Source of the DNA: a bacterium TMED144
GTDB taxonomy: Bacteria > Fidelibacterota > Marinisomatia > Marinisomatales > TCS55
Length of the DNA: 16,559 bases
Assembly: GCA_002170005.2 (NCBI GenBank)
Contig: NHGT02000003.1
Span: 12,825-29,383, forward strand
Direction: 5' to 3'
Program-made: the position numbers and the translations under genes
The notes under the pieces: generated by a model
Told to the model about the DNA's origin: nothing
Databases searched by the model: none
What the model saw: only the letters and a program-made list of their open reading frames with translations
Shown: positions 7,470 through 15,490 of the stretch, piece after piece
Layout: every line of letters starts with the position of its first letter
Numbering within the stretch: position 1 is the first letter of the stretch

Positions 7470-8861
7470 TCAGTCAACCTCAAGAGTGAGGTATCTTGCA
7501 GCTCCATCTCTTTTTAAATGAAGCATCACCATATTTCTTTTTCTGGTGTCGTTCAATAATCTTTGAAATTGTTCTGGGTTGGTACATTTTTTTGTACCAA
7601 CTCTCGTTATTATATCGCCTGGTTGAATACCTGCAACATCTGAAGGGCTATTTTCATCAACACTGACCACAACAACTCCTTCATCTTTTGCGTTCAGATT
7701 GTATTGGTTGCGAAGAGATCTAGAAATGGAAGAGACCTTGATTCCGATCTCATTCGAGCTTTCTTCAACATTTGAGCCAATTAAAATCTCATCACTTGGC
7801 ATTTCTTCCAGATTTACTCTCATTGATTTTTTCTTGCCATCTCGAATCAATATTAACTCATAGCTTTTATTTGGTTTAGATGCGGATACTTTATTTCTAA
7901 GATTGTCAACAGTTTTTACTTTCTGGGAATTGAACTCAATTATAACATCTCCGGTTTCAATTCCTGCTTTGTCTGCTGGGCCATCACTTACTACATCAGC
8001 AACTAAAGCACCATTTCTAGAATCGAGTCCCAATGCTTTTGCCTTTGACTCATCTAAAGCTTGAATTTGGACCCCTATCCAGGACCTGACTACTTTGCCA
8101 TAAGCAACAAGATCATCCATAACCTGCTTAACCATGTTTGAAGGAATAGCAAATCCCACACCTTTATTGCTTGAGTCGAAACTATTTGTATAAATAGCAG
8201 TGTTGATACCAATCAATGAACCAGATGAATTTAGAAGTGCTCCTCCACTATTTCCAGGGTTTATCGCTGCATCTGTTTGGATAAAATCTTCATACATATC
8301 ACCTTGGATTATATTTCCTCTTCCCTTAGCTGAAACTATGCCCGCAGTTACCGTATGGCTTAAATTTGCAGAAAAAGGACTTCCAACCGCTATTACAAGC
8401 TCTCCTACTCTTAATTCATCTGAATCTCCAAATCGTATTTGAACCAAATTATCAGGTTCAATTTTCAGTACTGCAAGGTCTGACTTTGGGTCTCTGCCTA
8501 TTATTTCAGCTTCAAATTCTCTATTATCCATTAATCTGATATTTATTTCATCAACATCATCTACCACATGGTTATTAGTAATGACATAACCTTTTTTGGA
8601 ATCTATTATTACGCCAGAGCCTAATGCAGTAGATCTAAATTCTCTTTGACGGGGCTGATTAAAAAAATATCTAAAGAGATCTTCCTGAGGAGCGCCCCTT
8701 TGGAAGCGACTCATATCAACAGTTTTTTCAGTAAGAATTGTTACAACAGCAGGGTTTGCATTTTCAGCAATTTCGGCAAATTGATCACTGAACTGTTTTA
8801 AGATTGAGTTTTGTGCAGATAAAGTTGCAAAAGTTAATATAATTAAAAATATTTTTTTCAT
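7470..8861 (-). CDS. degP: HtrA/Deg-family periplasmic serine protease with two PDZ domains
   Basis: This is an envelope protease-chaperone that degrades or holds misfolded proteins. It has 463 residues. A signal peptide ends near residue 16 (LSA-QN), followed by a linker and a chymotrypsin-like domain to about 240. The catalytic triad is H98 (TNNHVVDD), D128 (KSDLAVL) and S205 (NPGNSGGALL). PDZ1 spans about 250-345 and PDZ2 about 370-460, both with GIxxGDxI-type ligand loops (AGIETGDVII, AGIQPGDIIT). The start has a good AGGAT ribosome site. The upstream 72-base spacer, the largest in the twelve-gene run, carries a stem-loop. The neighbours (disulfide reduction and prolyl isomerisation) fit envelope quality control. 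Sequence alone does not separate DegP, DegQ and MucD, so the symbol marks the family. Confidence 0.93.
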   Translation of the reverse strand: MKKIFLIILTFATLSAQNSILKQFSDQFAEIAENANPAVVTILTEKTVDMSRFQRGAPQEDLFRYFFNQPRQREFRSTALGSGVIIDSKKGYVITNNHVVDDVDEINIRLMDNREFEAEIIGRDPKSDLAVLKIEPDNLVQIRFGDSDELRVGELVIAVGSPFSANLSHTVTAGIVSAKGRGNIIQGDMYEDFIQTDAAINPGNSGGALLNSSGSLIGINTAIYTNSFDSSNKGVGFAIPSNMVKQVMDDLVAYGKVVRSWIGVQIQALDESKAKALGLDSRNGALVADVVSDGPADKAGIETGDVIIEFNSQKVKTVDNLRNKVSASKPNKSYELILIRDGKKKSMRVNLEEMPSDEILIGSNVEESSNEIGIKVSSISRSLRNQYNLNAKDEGVVVVSVDENSPSDVAGIQPGDIITRVGTKKCTNPEQFQRLLNDTRKRNMVMLHLKRDGAARYLTLEVD

Positions 8862-8887
8862 TTAAAATCCTAAAGTTTTTTTGAGTT

Positions 8888-8922
8888 AAATGAAAGAAAC
8901 AATCATTGGTTCCATTTCATTT
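8888..8922 (-). promoter_or_regulatory. AU-rich stem-loop between the TlpA-like gene and htrA
   Basis: Read as minus-strand RNA, an eight-base arm AAAUGAAA and a seven-base arm GAACCAA pair with UUGUUUC and UUUCAUUU. The pairing spans a UGA loop, with one mismatch and a two-base bulge on one side. The stem is followed by an A-rich, not U-rich, stretch, so it is not a canonical Rho-independent terminator for this direction. It ends 26 bases before the htrA ATG. Possible roles are an RNA processing or stability element, or a weak attenuator. The fold is seen in the sequence; any function is inference. Confidence 0.4.
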
Positions 8923-8933
8923 TATAGAGATAG

Positions 8934-9518
8934 TTACAAATATGGTTTCAAATCTTGATAGAAAATGTCTTCAGTCCTTGGCCCAATATACCCCTTAACG
9001 ATGTAACCATCCCTGTCAATGATAAGGGTAGTTGGTATACCTGTTATGGATTGCCCAATCGCTTTACCAAAATTATAAGTAACAACTTGCGTCTCATTTT
9101 CTTCAACATCGGTTAAAATTGTATAATTAATATCCCAATCGTTCATGAAGGATTTGATATTATCTGGAGAGCCAGATGTTAATGTTATGCCAACAATTTC
9201 CAATCCATTCTTCTTATATTTAGATTGAAGTTTGACAAAATCTGGTATTTCTCTTCGGCATGGCCCACACCAAGTTCCCCAAAAATTCAATAATAGAACT
9301 TTTCCTCTCATATCCTTTAAACGAAACTTTTCACCGTTTACTGTCATAAGTGTAAAGTCAGGTGCTTTTATTGCATATTCTGGTCTTTGGGGATCATTTC
9401 TCTCCTGACTTCTAGAGTCAATACTGGAGGTATTGGTTTCTAGTTCTATTTTTTTGCTTTTTTCACAACCAATGGAGACTGAAAACATTAAGACAAAAAT
9501 TATGTTTATTTTTTTCAT
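8934..9518 (-). CDS. TlpA/ResA-type thioredoxin-like lipoprotein
   Basis: This is a membrane-anchored thiol-disulfide oxidoreductase facing the periplasm. It has 194 residues. The N-terminal signal ends in a lipobox, VSIGC, with Cys18 as the lipidation site, followed by a polar linker to about 50. A redoxin/TlpA domain then spans 51-194. The active site is FWGTWCGPC (79-87), with C84 and C87 as the redox pair, and the cis-proline is in GIPTT (P162). TlpA/ResA proteins typically reduce apocytochrome c or copper-site cysteines. The start lies 2 bases after the dsbD stop, with AGG eight bases upstream. Tight coupling to dsbD suggests that DsbD supplies its electrons. LspA, further down the run, would process it. 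No cytochrome gene is present here, so the substrate is not assigned. Confidence 0.9.
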   Translation of the reverse strand: MKKINIIFVLMFSVSIGCEKSKKIELETNTSSIDSRSQERNDPQRPEYAIKAPDFTLMTVNGEKFRLKDMRGKVLLLNFWGTWCGPCRREIPDFVKLQSKYKKNGLEIVGITLTSGSPDNIKSFMNDWDINYTILTDVEENETQVVTYNFGKAIGQSITGIPTTLIIDRDGYIVKGYIGPRTEDIFYQDLKPYL

Positions 9519-9520
9519 AT

Positions 9521-11380
9521 TTAACCTGCTAGCCCATTATCCAAAAAATCTAAAAAGTCGTCCACATTTCTTGACATTCCTGGAAATGTGCCTAGAACTT
9601 GATCATCTGGACTTAAAATTACATAAAAAGGTAATGCCGCCGTACCGAATCTTTCAATTTCATACTGTTGATTTTCCCGATGATTTGGTCCTCCATCAGT
9701 ATATAATTGAACTAGAACCATTTCAGAAAATCTTTCTTTCACGTCCTTTTGAACAAAAATATTAGCTTCCATCCATCTACAATTAGTGCATGTATATCCT
9801 GTAAAATCAACAAAAATTGCTTTGCCAGTAGCCCTAGACTCTACAAAAGCATCATCAAGATTTTTTAACCAAGAAAGCTCTGAATCATTCATTGTTGATG
9901 AGCTAGAAGATAACTCACTATCAACTTTGGGAGGAAGGTAGGAGTATATCAAGCCGCTAATTCTGTTGCCGAACATGCCTGAAGTAAGGTACAATCCAAA
10001 TGTTAAAAAGATCATGCTAAGCATCAATCTGGGAACTGAGATAAACTTTAATTCGCTATCATGAGGAAGTTGAATTTTTCCCAGCAAATATAAACCGCAT
10101 AGCAACATCAGTATAGCCCACGAAGCCAAGACAACATTTTGAGTAAAAAATCCCCAATTCCATACCAAGTCGCTATTGCTAATAAATTTAAAAGCTGCAG
10201 CCATTTCCATGAAACCAAGAACAACTTTAACTGAATTTAACCAACTTCCTGATTTGGGCATTTTAGATAAATATTGAGGAAACAAAGCAAGGAAAAAGAA
10301 TGGAGATGCAAAAGCAGTACTAAAGATTACCATTCCCAACATTGGCCAAAACCATTGTCCGTTAGAGGCAGCTACCAATAGAAGCCCAACAAATTGTACG
10401 GTGCAGGTAAAACTAGTCAATGTGAACGTTACAGCCATAAATATTGTACCTAATGTCCCCCCTCTTCCTTCTTGTTTGAGGGATAGATTTGTAAGCCACT
10501 GAGGCAATTGAATATCATACATTCCAAAGAGCGATAGTGAAAAATACACAAACAAAGATGCTAGAAAAAGATTTACCCAAGGATTAGAGGCTAATTGATT
10601 AGCACCTGAAGCACCTAAGGTTAATGCCAAGAGCAATCCAATAATTGAAAATGTTGCGATAATTCCAAACGTATATATAAAAGCATTTCTAAGAGGACTG
10701 CCCTCGTTTTTTTCTCCTTTATGAGTGAAAAAAGAAATGGTGATCGGTATCATGGGAAATACGCATGGTGTTAATAGTGCTAAGAAACCCATGCTTACCG
10801 ATAATATAATAAATGAGAAAAGTCCGCTTCCAATCGCGGCTTCTAAATTTATGTTACCAGAGCTGTCGTAAATAGCTTTATCGATCGTCACCATCTCACT
10901 ACGGTCAGGTCGTATGGGCCCTTCCTCAATAATGAATGCAACATCCATAAATTCTTCTTTGGGTGGATAGCAAACGGATGCATTGCATACCTGGTAAAGA
11001 ATAGAAGTTTTCACAATATAGCTACCTGGCAAGATATCTTGCTTTAAACGAAAAGGTGCTATAAAATTAGCTCCACCTTGATGAATTCTAGTATTTGTAG
11101 CAAAATTCTCATCATATTTGGATAACGGCTCTGATTCGATAACTTTACCAATTTCATCAATAAAATCACTCGATAATGTTACTTTAGAGGCAGTCGGACC
11201 CTGTCCCTGATCCCTCAAAGCATAGATGTACCATTCTTCATCCATTTCTGCGGTTATAGATATTTCAACTATTTCTCCAGCTCTCACATTCCCAATAACT
11301 TCAGAAGAAATCTCAACTGGCGTTTTAAATTGAGAAAAGATTTTTGTAAAAAGCAGAAAGTAAAAAATGTATCGCTTCAT
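9521..11380 (-). CDS. dsbD: Thiol:disulfide interchange protein DsbD
   Basis: It carries reducing equivalents from cytoplasmic thioredoxin across the inner membrane to periplasmic thiol proteins. It has 619 residues in the standard three parts. After a signal peptide (about 1-16) comes an immunoglobulin-like alpha domain, with cysteines C132 and C137 in QVCNASVCYPP. The eight-helix membrane beta domain spans about 185-475, with paired cysteines C206 (LLTPCVFPM) and C326 (SFTCTVQF). The C-terminal thioredoxin gamma domain spans about 500-619, with FTGYTCTNC (C531, C534) and cis-Pro in AALPFY. All six redox cysteines are present. The TlpA-like lipoprotein gene follows 2 bases downstream and is a plausible electron acceptor. 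The 56-base upstream gap separates it from the cyclophilin gene. GGGATG lies about 8 bases before the ATG as a ribosome site. Confidence 0.95.
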   Translation of the reverse strand: MKRYIFYFLLFTKIFSQFKTPVEISSEVIGNVRAGEIVEISITAEMDEEWYIYALRDQGQGPTASKVTLSSDFIDEIGKVIESEPLSKYDENFATNTRIHQGGANFIAPFRLKQDILPGSYIVKTSILYQVCNASVCYPPKEEFMDVAFIIEEGPIRPDRSEMVTIDKAIYDSSGNINLEAAIGSGLFSFIILSVSMGFLALLTPCVFPMIPITISFFTHKGEKNEGSPLRNAFIYTFGIIATFSIIGLLLALTLGASGANQLASNPWVNLFLASLFVYFSLSLFGMYDIQLPQWLTNLSLKQEGRGGTLGTIFMAVTFTLTSFTCTVQFVGLLLVAASNGQWFWPMLGMVIFSTAFASPFFFLALFPQYLSKMPKSGSWLNSVKVVLGFMEMAAAFKFISNSDLVWNWGFFTQNVVLASWAILMLLCGLYLLGKIQLPHDSELKFISVPRLMLSMIFLTFGLYLTSGMFGNRISGLIYSYLPPKVDSELSSSSSTMNDSELSWLKNLDDAFVESRATGKAIFVDFTGYTCTNCRWMEANIFVQKDVKERFSEMVLVQLYTDGGPNHRENQQYEIERFGTAALPFYVILSPDDQVLGTFPGMSRNVDDFLDFLDNGLAG

Positions 11381-11436
11381 TCTAAAATCATCCCATTATA
11401 TTCTGAATGCAAATGTTCCAAGGACTAAAATTAACG

Positions 11437-12048
11437 TCAATTGTTCTCATTTTTAATTGCTTCGGATTTATCAACCAAAGAAACGGTCATTTCTACTCTA
11501 TCAAGTGGATTATCTCTGGGGTCTCTTTCTGAATTAACGATTTGGTCAACCACTTCAATGCCACTTATTAATTGCCCAAAAACTGTGTACTGTCCATCTA
11601 AAAAGGGAGCATTGTCATGACAAATAAAGAATTGGCTTGAACCTGAATCAATATTTTGAGATCTTGCCATTGATAATGTTCCGCGTTGATGAGGGGTATC
11701 ATTAAATTCAGCTGGAACAGTCCATGATTCGGGATCATTTTCCCTGCCAATTCCAAAAAACTTTCCTGCTCTTCCACCAGTTCCATCATTCATCCTATCT
11801 AGATCCTTAGAATTTGGATCTCCGCCCTGTATCATAAAACCAGGGATAACCCTATGAAAAGTAGTGCCATTATAGTACCCTTCCTCTGCTAAAATTTGAA
11901 AATTTTCAACATGCTTAGGTGCGGCATCTGGAAAAAATTCTACAACCATATCCCCAAATTTTGTCGATATAACAGCTACTTTTTGATCTTTTGAACAACT
12001 CATCAATAACACTCCGATTAAAAAAATTAATATAAACGTTTTTCTCAT
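11437..12048 (-). CDS. Cyclophilin-type peptidyl-prolyl cis-trans isomerase, lipoprotein
   Basis: It catalyses cis-trans isomerisation of prolyl bonds and here is probably anchored to the envelope. It has 203 residues. The signal peptide ends in LLMSC, with Cys18 as the lipid-modified residue. The cyclophilin domain covers about 23-190. Catalytic-site residues are visible: FHRVIPGFMIQGGDP (64-78, with R66, F71 and Q74), the SSQFFI segment (137-142) and FLDGQYTVFG (149-158). Between GGDP and the VPAEF segment there is an insertion rich in Gly, Asp and Arg (about 79-110), longer than in minimal bacterial cyclophilins. The ATG overlaps the pyrE stop as ATGA and has GGAG about ten bases upstream. 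The position just ahead of dsbD fits an envelope-folding role. Confidence 0.92.
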   Translation of the reverse strand: MRKTFILIFLIGVLLMSCSKDQKVAVISTKFGDMVVEFFPDAAPKHVENFQILAEEGYYNGTTFHRVIPGFMIQGGDPNSKDLDRMNDGTGGRAGKFFGIGRENDPESWTVPAEFNDTPHQRGTLSMARSQNIDSGSSQFFICHDNAPFLDGQYTVFGQLISGIEVVDQIVNSERDPRDNPLDRVEMTVSLVDKSEAIKNENN

Positions 12049-12626
12049 TTTAATAAACTCCGACTTCCAGGTTTCTGAATGGGTATGGATTTTAATGAAT
12101 CAGGAATGTCATCCTCCGAAAAACTTTCTACTTTTAGTGATACAAGTGATTTTTGTTTCTCATGAATTTTTACTTGACCGTTGCTCCTATCAACTATAAT
12201 ACCTACCCCAACAACTTGTCCGTGATTCTTATGCACAACATCAATTACCTCTTTTACTGAACCTCCAGTTGTAATTACATCTTCAACTACTAAGATTTTT
12301 TCATTTTTGTCAATTTTAAATCCTCTTCTCAATGACATCTGTCCATTCATTCTTTCTGCAAAGATTGTAGGTTTATTTAACAATCTACCAACTTCCGTAC
12401 CTAATACGATACCTCCAACTGCGGGTGAAATTACTTTGTCTACTTCTAATTCTGTAGACAATTCTTTAATGATTTCTTTGGAAAATTGAGATAAGTATTG
12501 TGGGTATTGAAGAACCTTTGCGCACTGAAAATAAGATGAACTATGCCTACCTGAGGTTAAAACGAAGTGCCCCTCAAGCAACGCTCCAGTTTTCTTAAAT
12601 ATTTCAATGTATTTATCTATGTTCAT
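12045..12626 (-). CDS. pyrE: Orotate phosphoribosyltransferase
   Basis: It joins orotate to PRPP to give orotidine 5'-monophosphate, the fifth step of de novo pyrimidine synthesis. It has 193 residues, close to the compact bacterial length. The PRPP-binding signature ILVVEDVITTGGS lies at 111-123. Other family features are FVLTSGRHSSSYF (21-33), ISPAVGGIVLG (66-76) with the flexible loop downstream, and FAERMNGQMSLRRGF (89-103). The start overlaps the end of pyrF by 14 bases, and the stop overlaps the cyclophilin ATG by 4. With pyrF immediately upstream, the two enzymes that turn orotate into UMP are made together, which is common and may help channelling. Confidence 0.95.
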   Translation of the reverse strand: MNIDKYIEIFKKTGALLEGHFVLTSGRHSSSYFQCAKVLQYPQYLSQFSKEIIKELSTELEVDKVISPAVGGIVLGTEVGRLLNKPTIFAERMNGQMSLRRGFKIDKNEKILVVEDVITTGGSVKEVIDVVHKNHGQVVGVGIIVDRSNGQVKIHEKQKSLVSLKVESFSEDDIPDSLKSIPIQKPGSRSLLK

Positions 12627-13419
12627 CCATTAATTCTCTCATATTATTATAATATTCTTCTGCTTTCGATCTAATTGCATTACTACTAAGGTCTCCAGCA
12701 AAACATATTCCTCTAGAAACATTTATGATTGCATCTCCATTTGTATTGCCCTCGATCATACTAGTTTTTAAATCACCACCTTGAGCGCCTATACCAGGAA
12801 TCAGTAAAGGCATATTTTTAGCGTATTTTCTAACAACTCTTAGTTCGTTACTTGCTGTTGCACCAACAACCAGTCCTATGTTATTGGATGCATTCCATTT
12901 GGATGACCTTTGAGCTACTATCTCAAATAATTTTTTATTTTCAATTGGCAAATTTTGGAAGTCCTTAGATGAGGCGTTAGACGTTTTGCATAAAATAAAG
13001 GCGCCTTTTTTTTCATCAGCAACAAAAGGTGCAATTGAATCCCAGCCCATGTATGGGCTGAGCGTAACCGCATCAAATCCAAAATGACCAAAAATGCTTT
13101 CAGCATATTGATTTGCAGTATTGCCAATATCGCCACGCTTTGCGTCGGCAATCTTAATAATATCATCACCGATAAAGTCAACAATTTCTTCAAGCCATTG
13201 ATAGCCTCTTGACCCCCATTTTTCAAAAAAAGCAAAGTTGGGCTTATATGCAACGACTAAATCTCTTGTCGATTCAACTACTTTTTTTGCATGATCTTTA
13301 AGTTTCTTAAGTTCAATATTAGAATTATTGAAACTACTATTTGCAATGTCAAGCCCCACGCAAAGGTGGCTTTTGAGTGAAGTAATTCTCTCATTTAAGC
13401 GTAAATTAAAGGAACTCAT
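12613..13419 (-). CDS. pyrF: Orotidine 5'-phosphate decarboxylase (long DAKRGD type)
   Basis: It decarboxylates OMP to UMP, the last step of de novo pyrimidine synthesis. It has 268 residues, matching the longer subfamily found in Bacteroidetes, actinobacteria and others rather than the ~230-residue E. coli form. The active-site motif DAKRGD (92-97) supplies the Asp-Lys-Asp set. CVGLD (20-24) and the phosphate-loop segment near LIPGIGAQGGD (about 204-214) are also visible. This is the first gene of the long minus-strand run. Its ATG is preceded by a weak AGAG ribosome site, and a 67-base divergent spacer separates it from the acetyltransferase gene. The promoter for the run is probably in that spacer, but I could not pick out a convincing pair of boxes on this strand. 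Confidence 0.94.
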   Translation of the reverse strand: MSSFNLRLNERITSLKSHLCVGLDIANSSFNNSNIELKKLKDHAKKVVESTRDLVVAYKPNFAFFEKWGSRGYQWLEEIVDFIGDDIIKIADAKRGDIGNTANQYAESIFGHFGFDAVTLSPYMGWDSIAPFVADEKKGAFILCKTSNASSKDFQNLPIENKKLFEIVAQRSSKWNASNNIGLVVGATASNELRVVRKYAKNMPLLIPGIGAQGGDLKTSMIEGNTNGDAIINVSRGICFAGDLSSNAIRSKAEEYYNNMRELMDEHR

Positions 13420-13486
13420 GCTCTAATTTACAATGCAGAAACAAGAACGAAAAACAATGTATCAAATAAAATATAATGGATAGAAA
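13420..13486. promoter_or_regulatory. Divergent spacer between pyrF and the acetyltransferase gene
   Basis: This is 67 bases of AT-rich DNA between two divergent starts, so it must hold or overlap the promoters for both, unless the promoters lie inside the flanking genes. On the plus strand there is an exact TATAAT at 13472-13477, without a good -35 box. It is also so close to the TTG start at 13487 that it would give a nearly leaderless message. Two short open stretches (ATG at 13457 and 13476) end at once in stops. No clear operator dyad is seen. Confidence 0.4.
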
Positions 13487-14029
13487 TTGAATCCTAATTC
13501 AACAACCAAAGAAATTGCTAAAAGTGGAGTATTCAATATTGTTGAAATGTTAAACGTTGGCGAAAATGATGTTGATGCTCTAATAGATGTGTCTATGGTT
13601 CTTTCAAAAAAATATGGTGATAAATCAATACTTACAAAATCAACGATTGAAAAATATTTCAATAGATCTGGCTCTATCTCATTTATTGCTATTTGCCAAC
13701 ATAAAATTATTGGATACATCATTGGAATCCCAATTGAAAAATTAAGCAGAGAGCCTTGGGCTAGAAAGGATGTTAATTTTGGCAAATCCAATACTTTATA
13801 TACTTACGCTTTTGTTATCAAAGAAACTTTCTTTGGAAATGGATATGCTAGAATACTAAAAAAGGTTTTTTTAAGCAATGTTGCAAAGAGAAAGAATTTA
13901 AATTTTGTAACAGGGCACGTTATTTCAGGCAGGACTGCAAGATTCAAAGGAAATATTTCGCTGATAGAAAACGTCCATAATTGGCAAGGAACCGGCTTGA
14001 CATTTGAGTACTACAGAAGAATACTGTAA
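13487..14029 (+). CDS. GNAT-family acetyltransferase-like protein, substrate unknown
   Basis: A predicted acyl-CoA-dependent N-acyltransferase of 180 residues. Beta-1 and helix-1 appear at about 16-42 (FNIVEML, then ENDVDALIDVSMVL). The central strand IGYIIG lies at 75-80, and the CoA-binding motif A is VIKETFFGNGYARILKK (110-126). Its FGNGYA loop fits R/Q-G-x-G-x-A except that the first basic residue is Phe. The C-terminus carries HNWQGTGLTFEYYRR (164-178), a conserved-looking ending I half-recognise from a GNAT subgroup but cannot name. The start is taken as TTG at 13487: a stop codon lies 6 bases upstream in frame, the next ATG (codon 21) falls inside beta-1, and GGA precedes TTG by 6 bases. 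It is the only plus-strand gene between two minus-strand units and converges with the symporter gene, 3 bases between stops. Confidence 0.75.
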   Translation: MNPNSTTKEIAKSGVFNIVEMLNVGENDVDALIDVSMVLSKKYGDKSILTKSTIEKYFNRSGSISFIAICQHKIIGYIIGIPIEKLSREPWARKDVNFGKSNTLYTYAFVIKETFFGNGYARILKKVFLSNVAKRKNLNFVTGHVISGRTARFKGNISLIENVHNWQGTGLTFEYYRRIL

Positions 14030-14032
14030 ATA

Positions 14033-15472
14033 TTAATTTTTATTTGTTTTCTCAGTCATAATACTCACCATAATCAATGATACCATTGAAAGAGTGATAG
14101 CTGGAATAACAGCATCTATGTTCAAGTGAATTGCTGGTGAGATTATTTTTTCTATAAACGTTGATTCTTTCCATAAAATTGTTGTGATAGTACCTAAAGC
14201 AATTGATGCAATGGCTCCCTCTTTTGTTGCTCTTTCCCAAAATAATGCTGCGACCAAGCTTGGCGTTATTGCTGCACCATAGATTGTGTATGCATACAAT
14301 GAGCGTTCAAAGAAACCTGATGATTTTGCAAAACCTAGTGATACAAAATATGCTACTACGCCTAATATCACCACTAGCGCTCGACTGAGAAAAACAATTT
14401 TTGCTTCACTTGCATTGTTATCGAAGTATTCCATGTAGACATCCCTCATCAAAGTCGTAGCGGGCACTAATAAAAAGCTATCTGCCGTAGATATGATAAT
14501 GCCAATGATTGTAGTCATCATAATTGCGCCAATGAAAGGAGGTAAGAATTGATGAGATGCATAAATCAATACATATTTTCCCACCTCTGCATCAGGAATC
14601 ATACTAGAAGCAACCCATGCAGCAAAGATTATCATTACTTCGGCTATAGCAACAGCGCCAATCAAAAATTTTGTAGCTGATTTTGCTCCTTCTGAATCTT
14701 TGCTAGCAAAAAAACGTTGATACATATTGGCATCACCCATAATCAATAAAAATCCAGGTAAACAGAAATTAATTATATCAATGAAAGAATAGACACCAAA
14801 AAACCGCATGTGCTCGGGCTTTCCCATATCTGAAAAAGCTATTTTCATTCCGTCAAATCCACCAGCTTCAACTAAAAATATTGGAATAGCTATCATAAAA
14901 GAAATAAGAATTATGATTCCATTAGCTACATCAGTATACACAACGCTAAGCAATCCTGCTAACATAGTATAAAGTATGATAAATAGTGCAGCAATAATGG
15001 TACCGGTTTCTACAGATATCGCCGAAACACCGCTATCATCAGTAAATATTGTATGCAATACTGCACCGCCAGCATTATACTGATAACTTACAATTACCAT
15101 ATACGCTAAAACTAAAGCAATTACTGATAGCAGTCTGGCAACTTGACCATACCTTTCACCAATAATCTCTGGTACCGTAAACTTGTTATATGACCTAACT
15201 TTTCCTGCAATTTGAGTTAAAACAATAATACCTAACACGCTGCCAAGCGGAAGCCACAGACCAGCCATACCAGACTGATACGTCTTTCCAGCGTTGCCCA
15301 AAATAGAACCTGTACCCATCCAAGTTGCAAGCATGGTTCCTACTAAGATCCAAGGGGTTAGAGATCTTCCAGCGACAGAAAAATCACTTTGTGTCTTAAT
15401 TTGCTTTGCTTTAAAAAAGCCAATAATGACCAAGCCAATTAAATAAATAGCAATTGTTATTACATAAATCAT
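14033..15472 (-). CDS. Sodium:solute symporter (SSS/SLC5 family), substrate unknown
   Basis: An inner-membrane Na+-coupled transporter of 479 residues with about thirteen hydrophobic helices. Family landmarks are SDFSVAGRSLTPW (29-41) and the broken first core helix ATWMGTGSILGNAG (49-62). They also include GLLSVVYTDVANG (173-185), a NMYQRFFASKD segment (249-259) and ISTADSFLL (327-335), the Ser/Thr-rich helix that forms the second sodium site. These features cover proline, pantothenate, acetate and sugar carriers alike, and I cannot choose a substrate. The ATG at 15472 follows a weak AGAAG site. The gene diverges from the YyaL-like gene across a 48-base spacer and converges with the acetyltransferase gene, so it is likely transcribed alone. 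Confidence 0.9.
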   Translation of the reverse strand: MIYVITIAIYLIGLVIIGFFKAKQIKTQSDFSVAGRSLTPWILVGTMLATWMGTGSILGNAGKTYQSGMAGLWLPLGSVLGIIVLTQIAGKVRSYNKFTVPEIIGERYGQVARLLSVIALVLAYMVIVSYQYNAGGAVLHTIFTDDSGVSAISVETGTIIAALFIILYTMLAGLLSVVYTDVANGIIILISFMIAIPIFLVEAGGFDGMKIAFSDMGKPEHMRFFGVYSFIDIINFCLPGFLLIMGDANMYQRFFASKDSEGAKSATKFLIGAVAIAEVMIIFAAWVASSMIPDAEVGKYVLIYASHQFLPPFIGAIMMTTIIGIIISTADSFLLVPATTLMRDVYMEYFDNNASEAKIVFLSRALVVILGVVAYFVSLGFAKSSGFFERSLYAYTIYGAAITPSLVAALFWERATKEGAIASIALGTITTILWKESTFIEKIISPAIHLNIDAVIPAITLSMVSLIMVSIMTEKTNKN

Positions 15473-15490
15473 AATTCTTCTATCATTGCT

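Noticed and set aside
9433..9765. A 110-codon plus-strand open frame across the dsbD / TlpA-like junction
   Set aside because: It is antisense to the 3' end of dsbD and the signal-peptide region of the lipoprotein gene, both strongly supported. It has no domain of its own.
11395..11400. Exact TATAAT on the minus strand ahead of dsbD as an internal promoter
   Set aside because: The best -35 match (TTGGAA) has only a 15-base spacer, and the implied transcript start would fall after the GGGATG ribosome site. Not strong enough to list in AT-rich DNA.
12918..13253. A 111-codon minus-strand frame inside pyrF
   Set aside because: It is an alternative frame of pyrF on the same strand. The real frame carries the DAKRGD active site, and this one has no motif.
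14013..14050. Possible bidirectional terminator at the convergent acetyltransferase/symporter ends
   Set aside because: Only a five-base stem (TACAG/CTGTA) overlaps the stop codon, and the T-rich stretch begins about ten bases later, so it does not look like a standard Rho-independent terminator.
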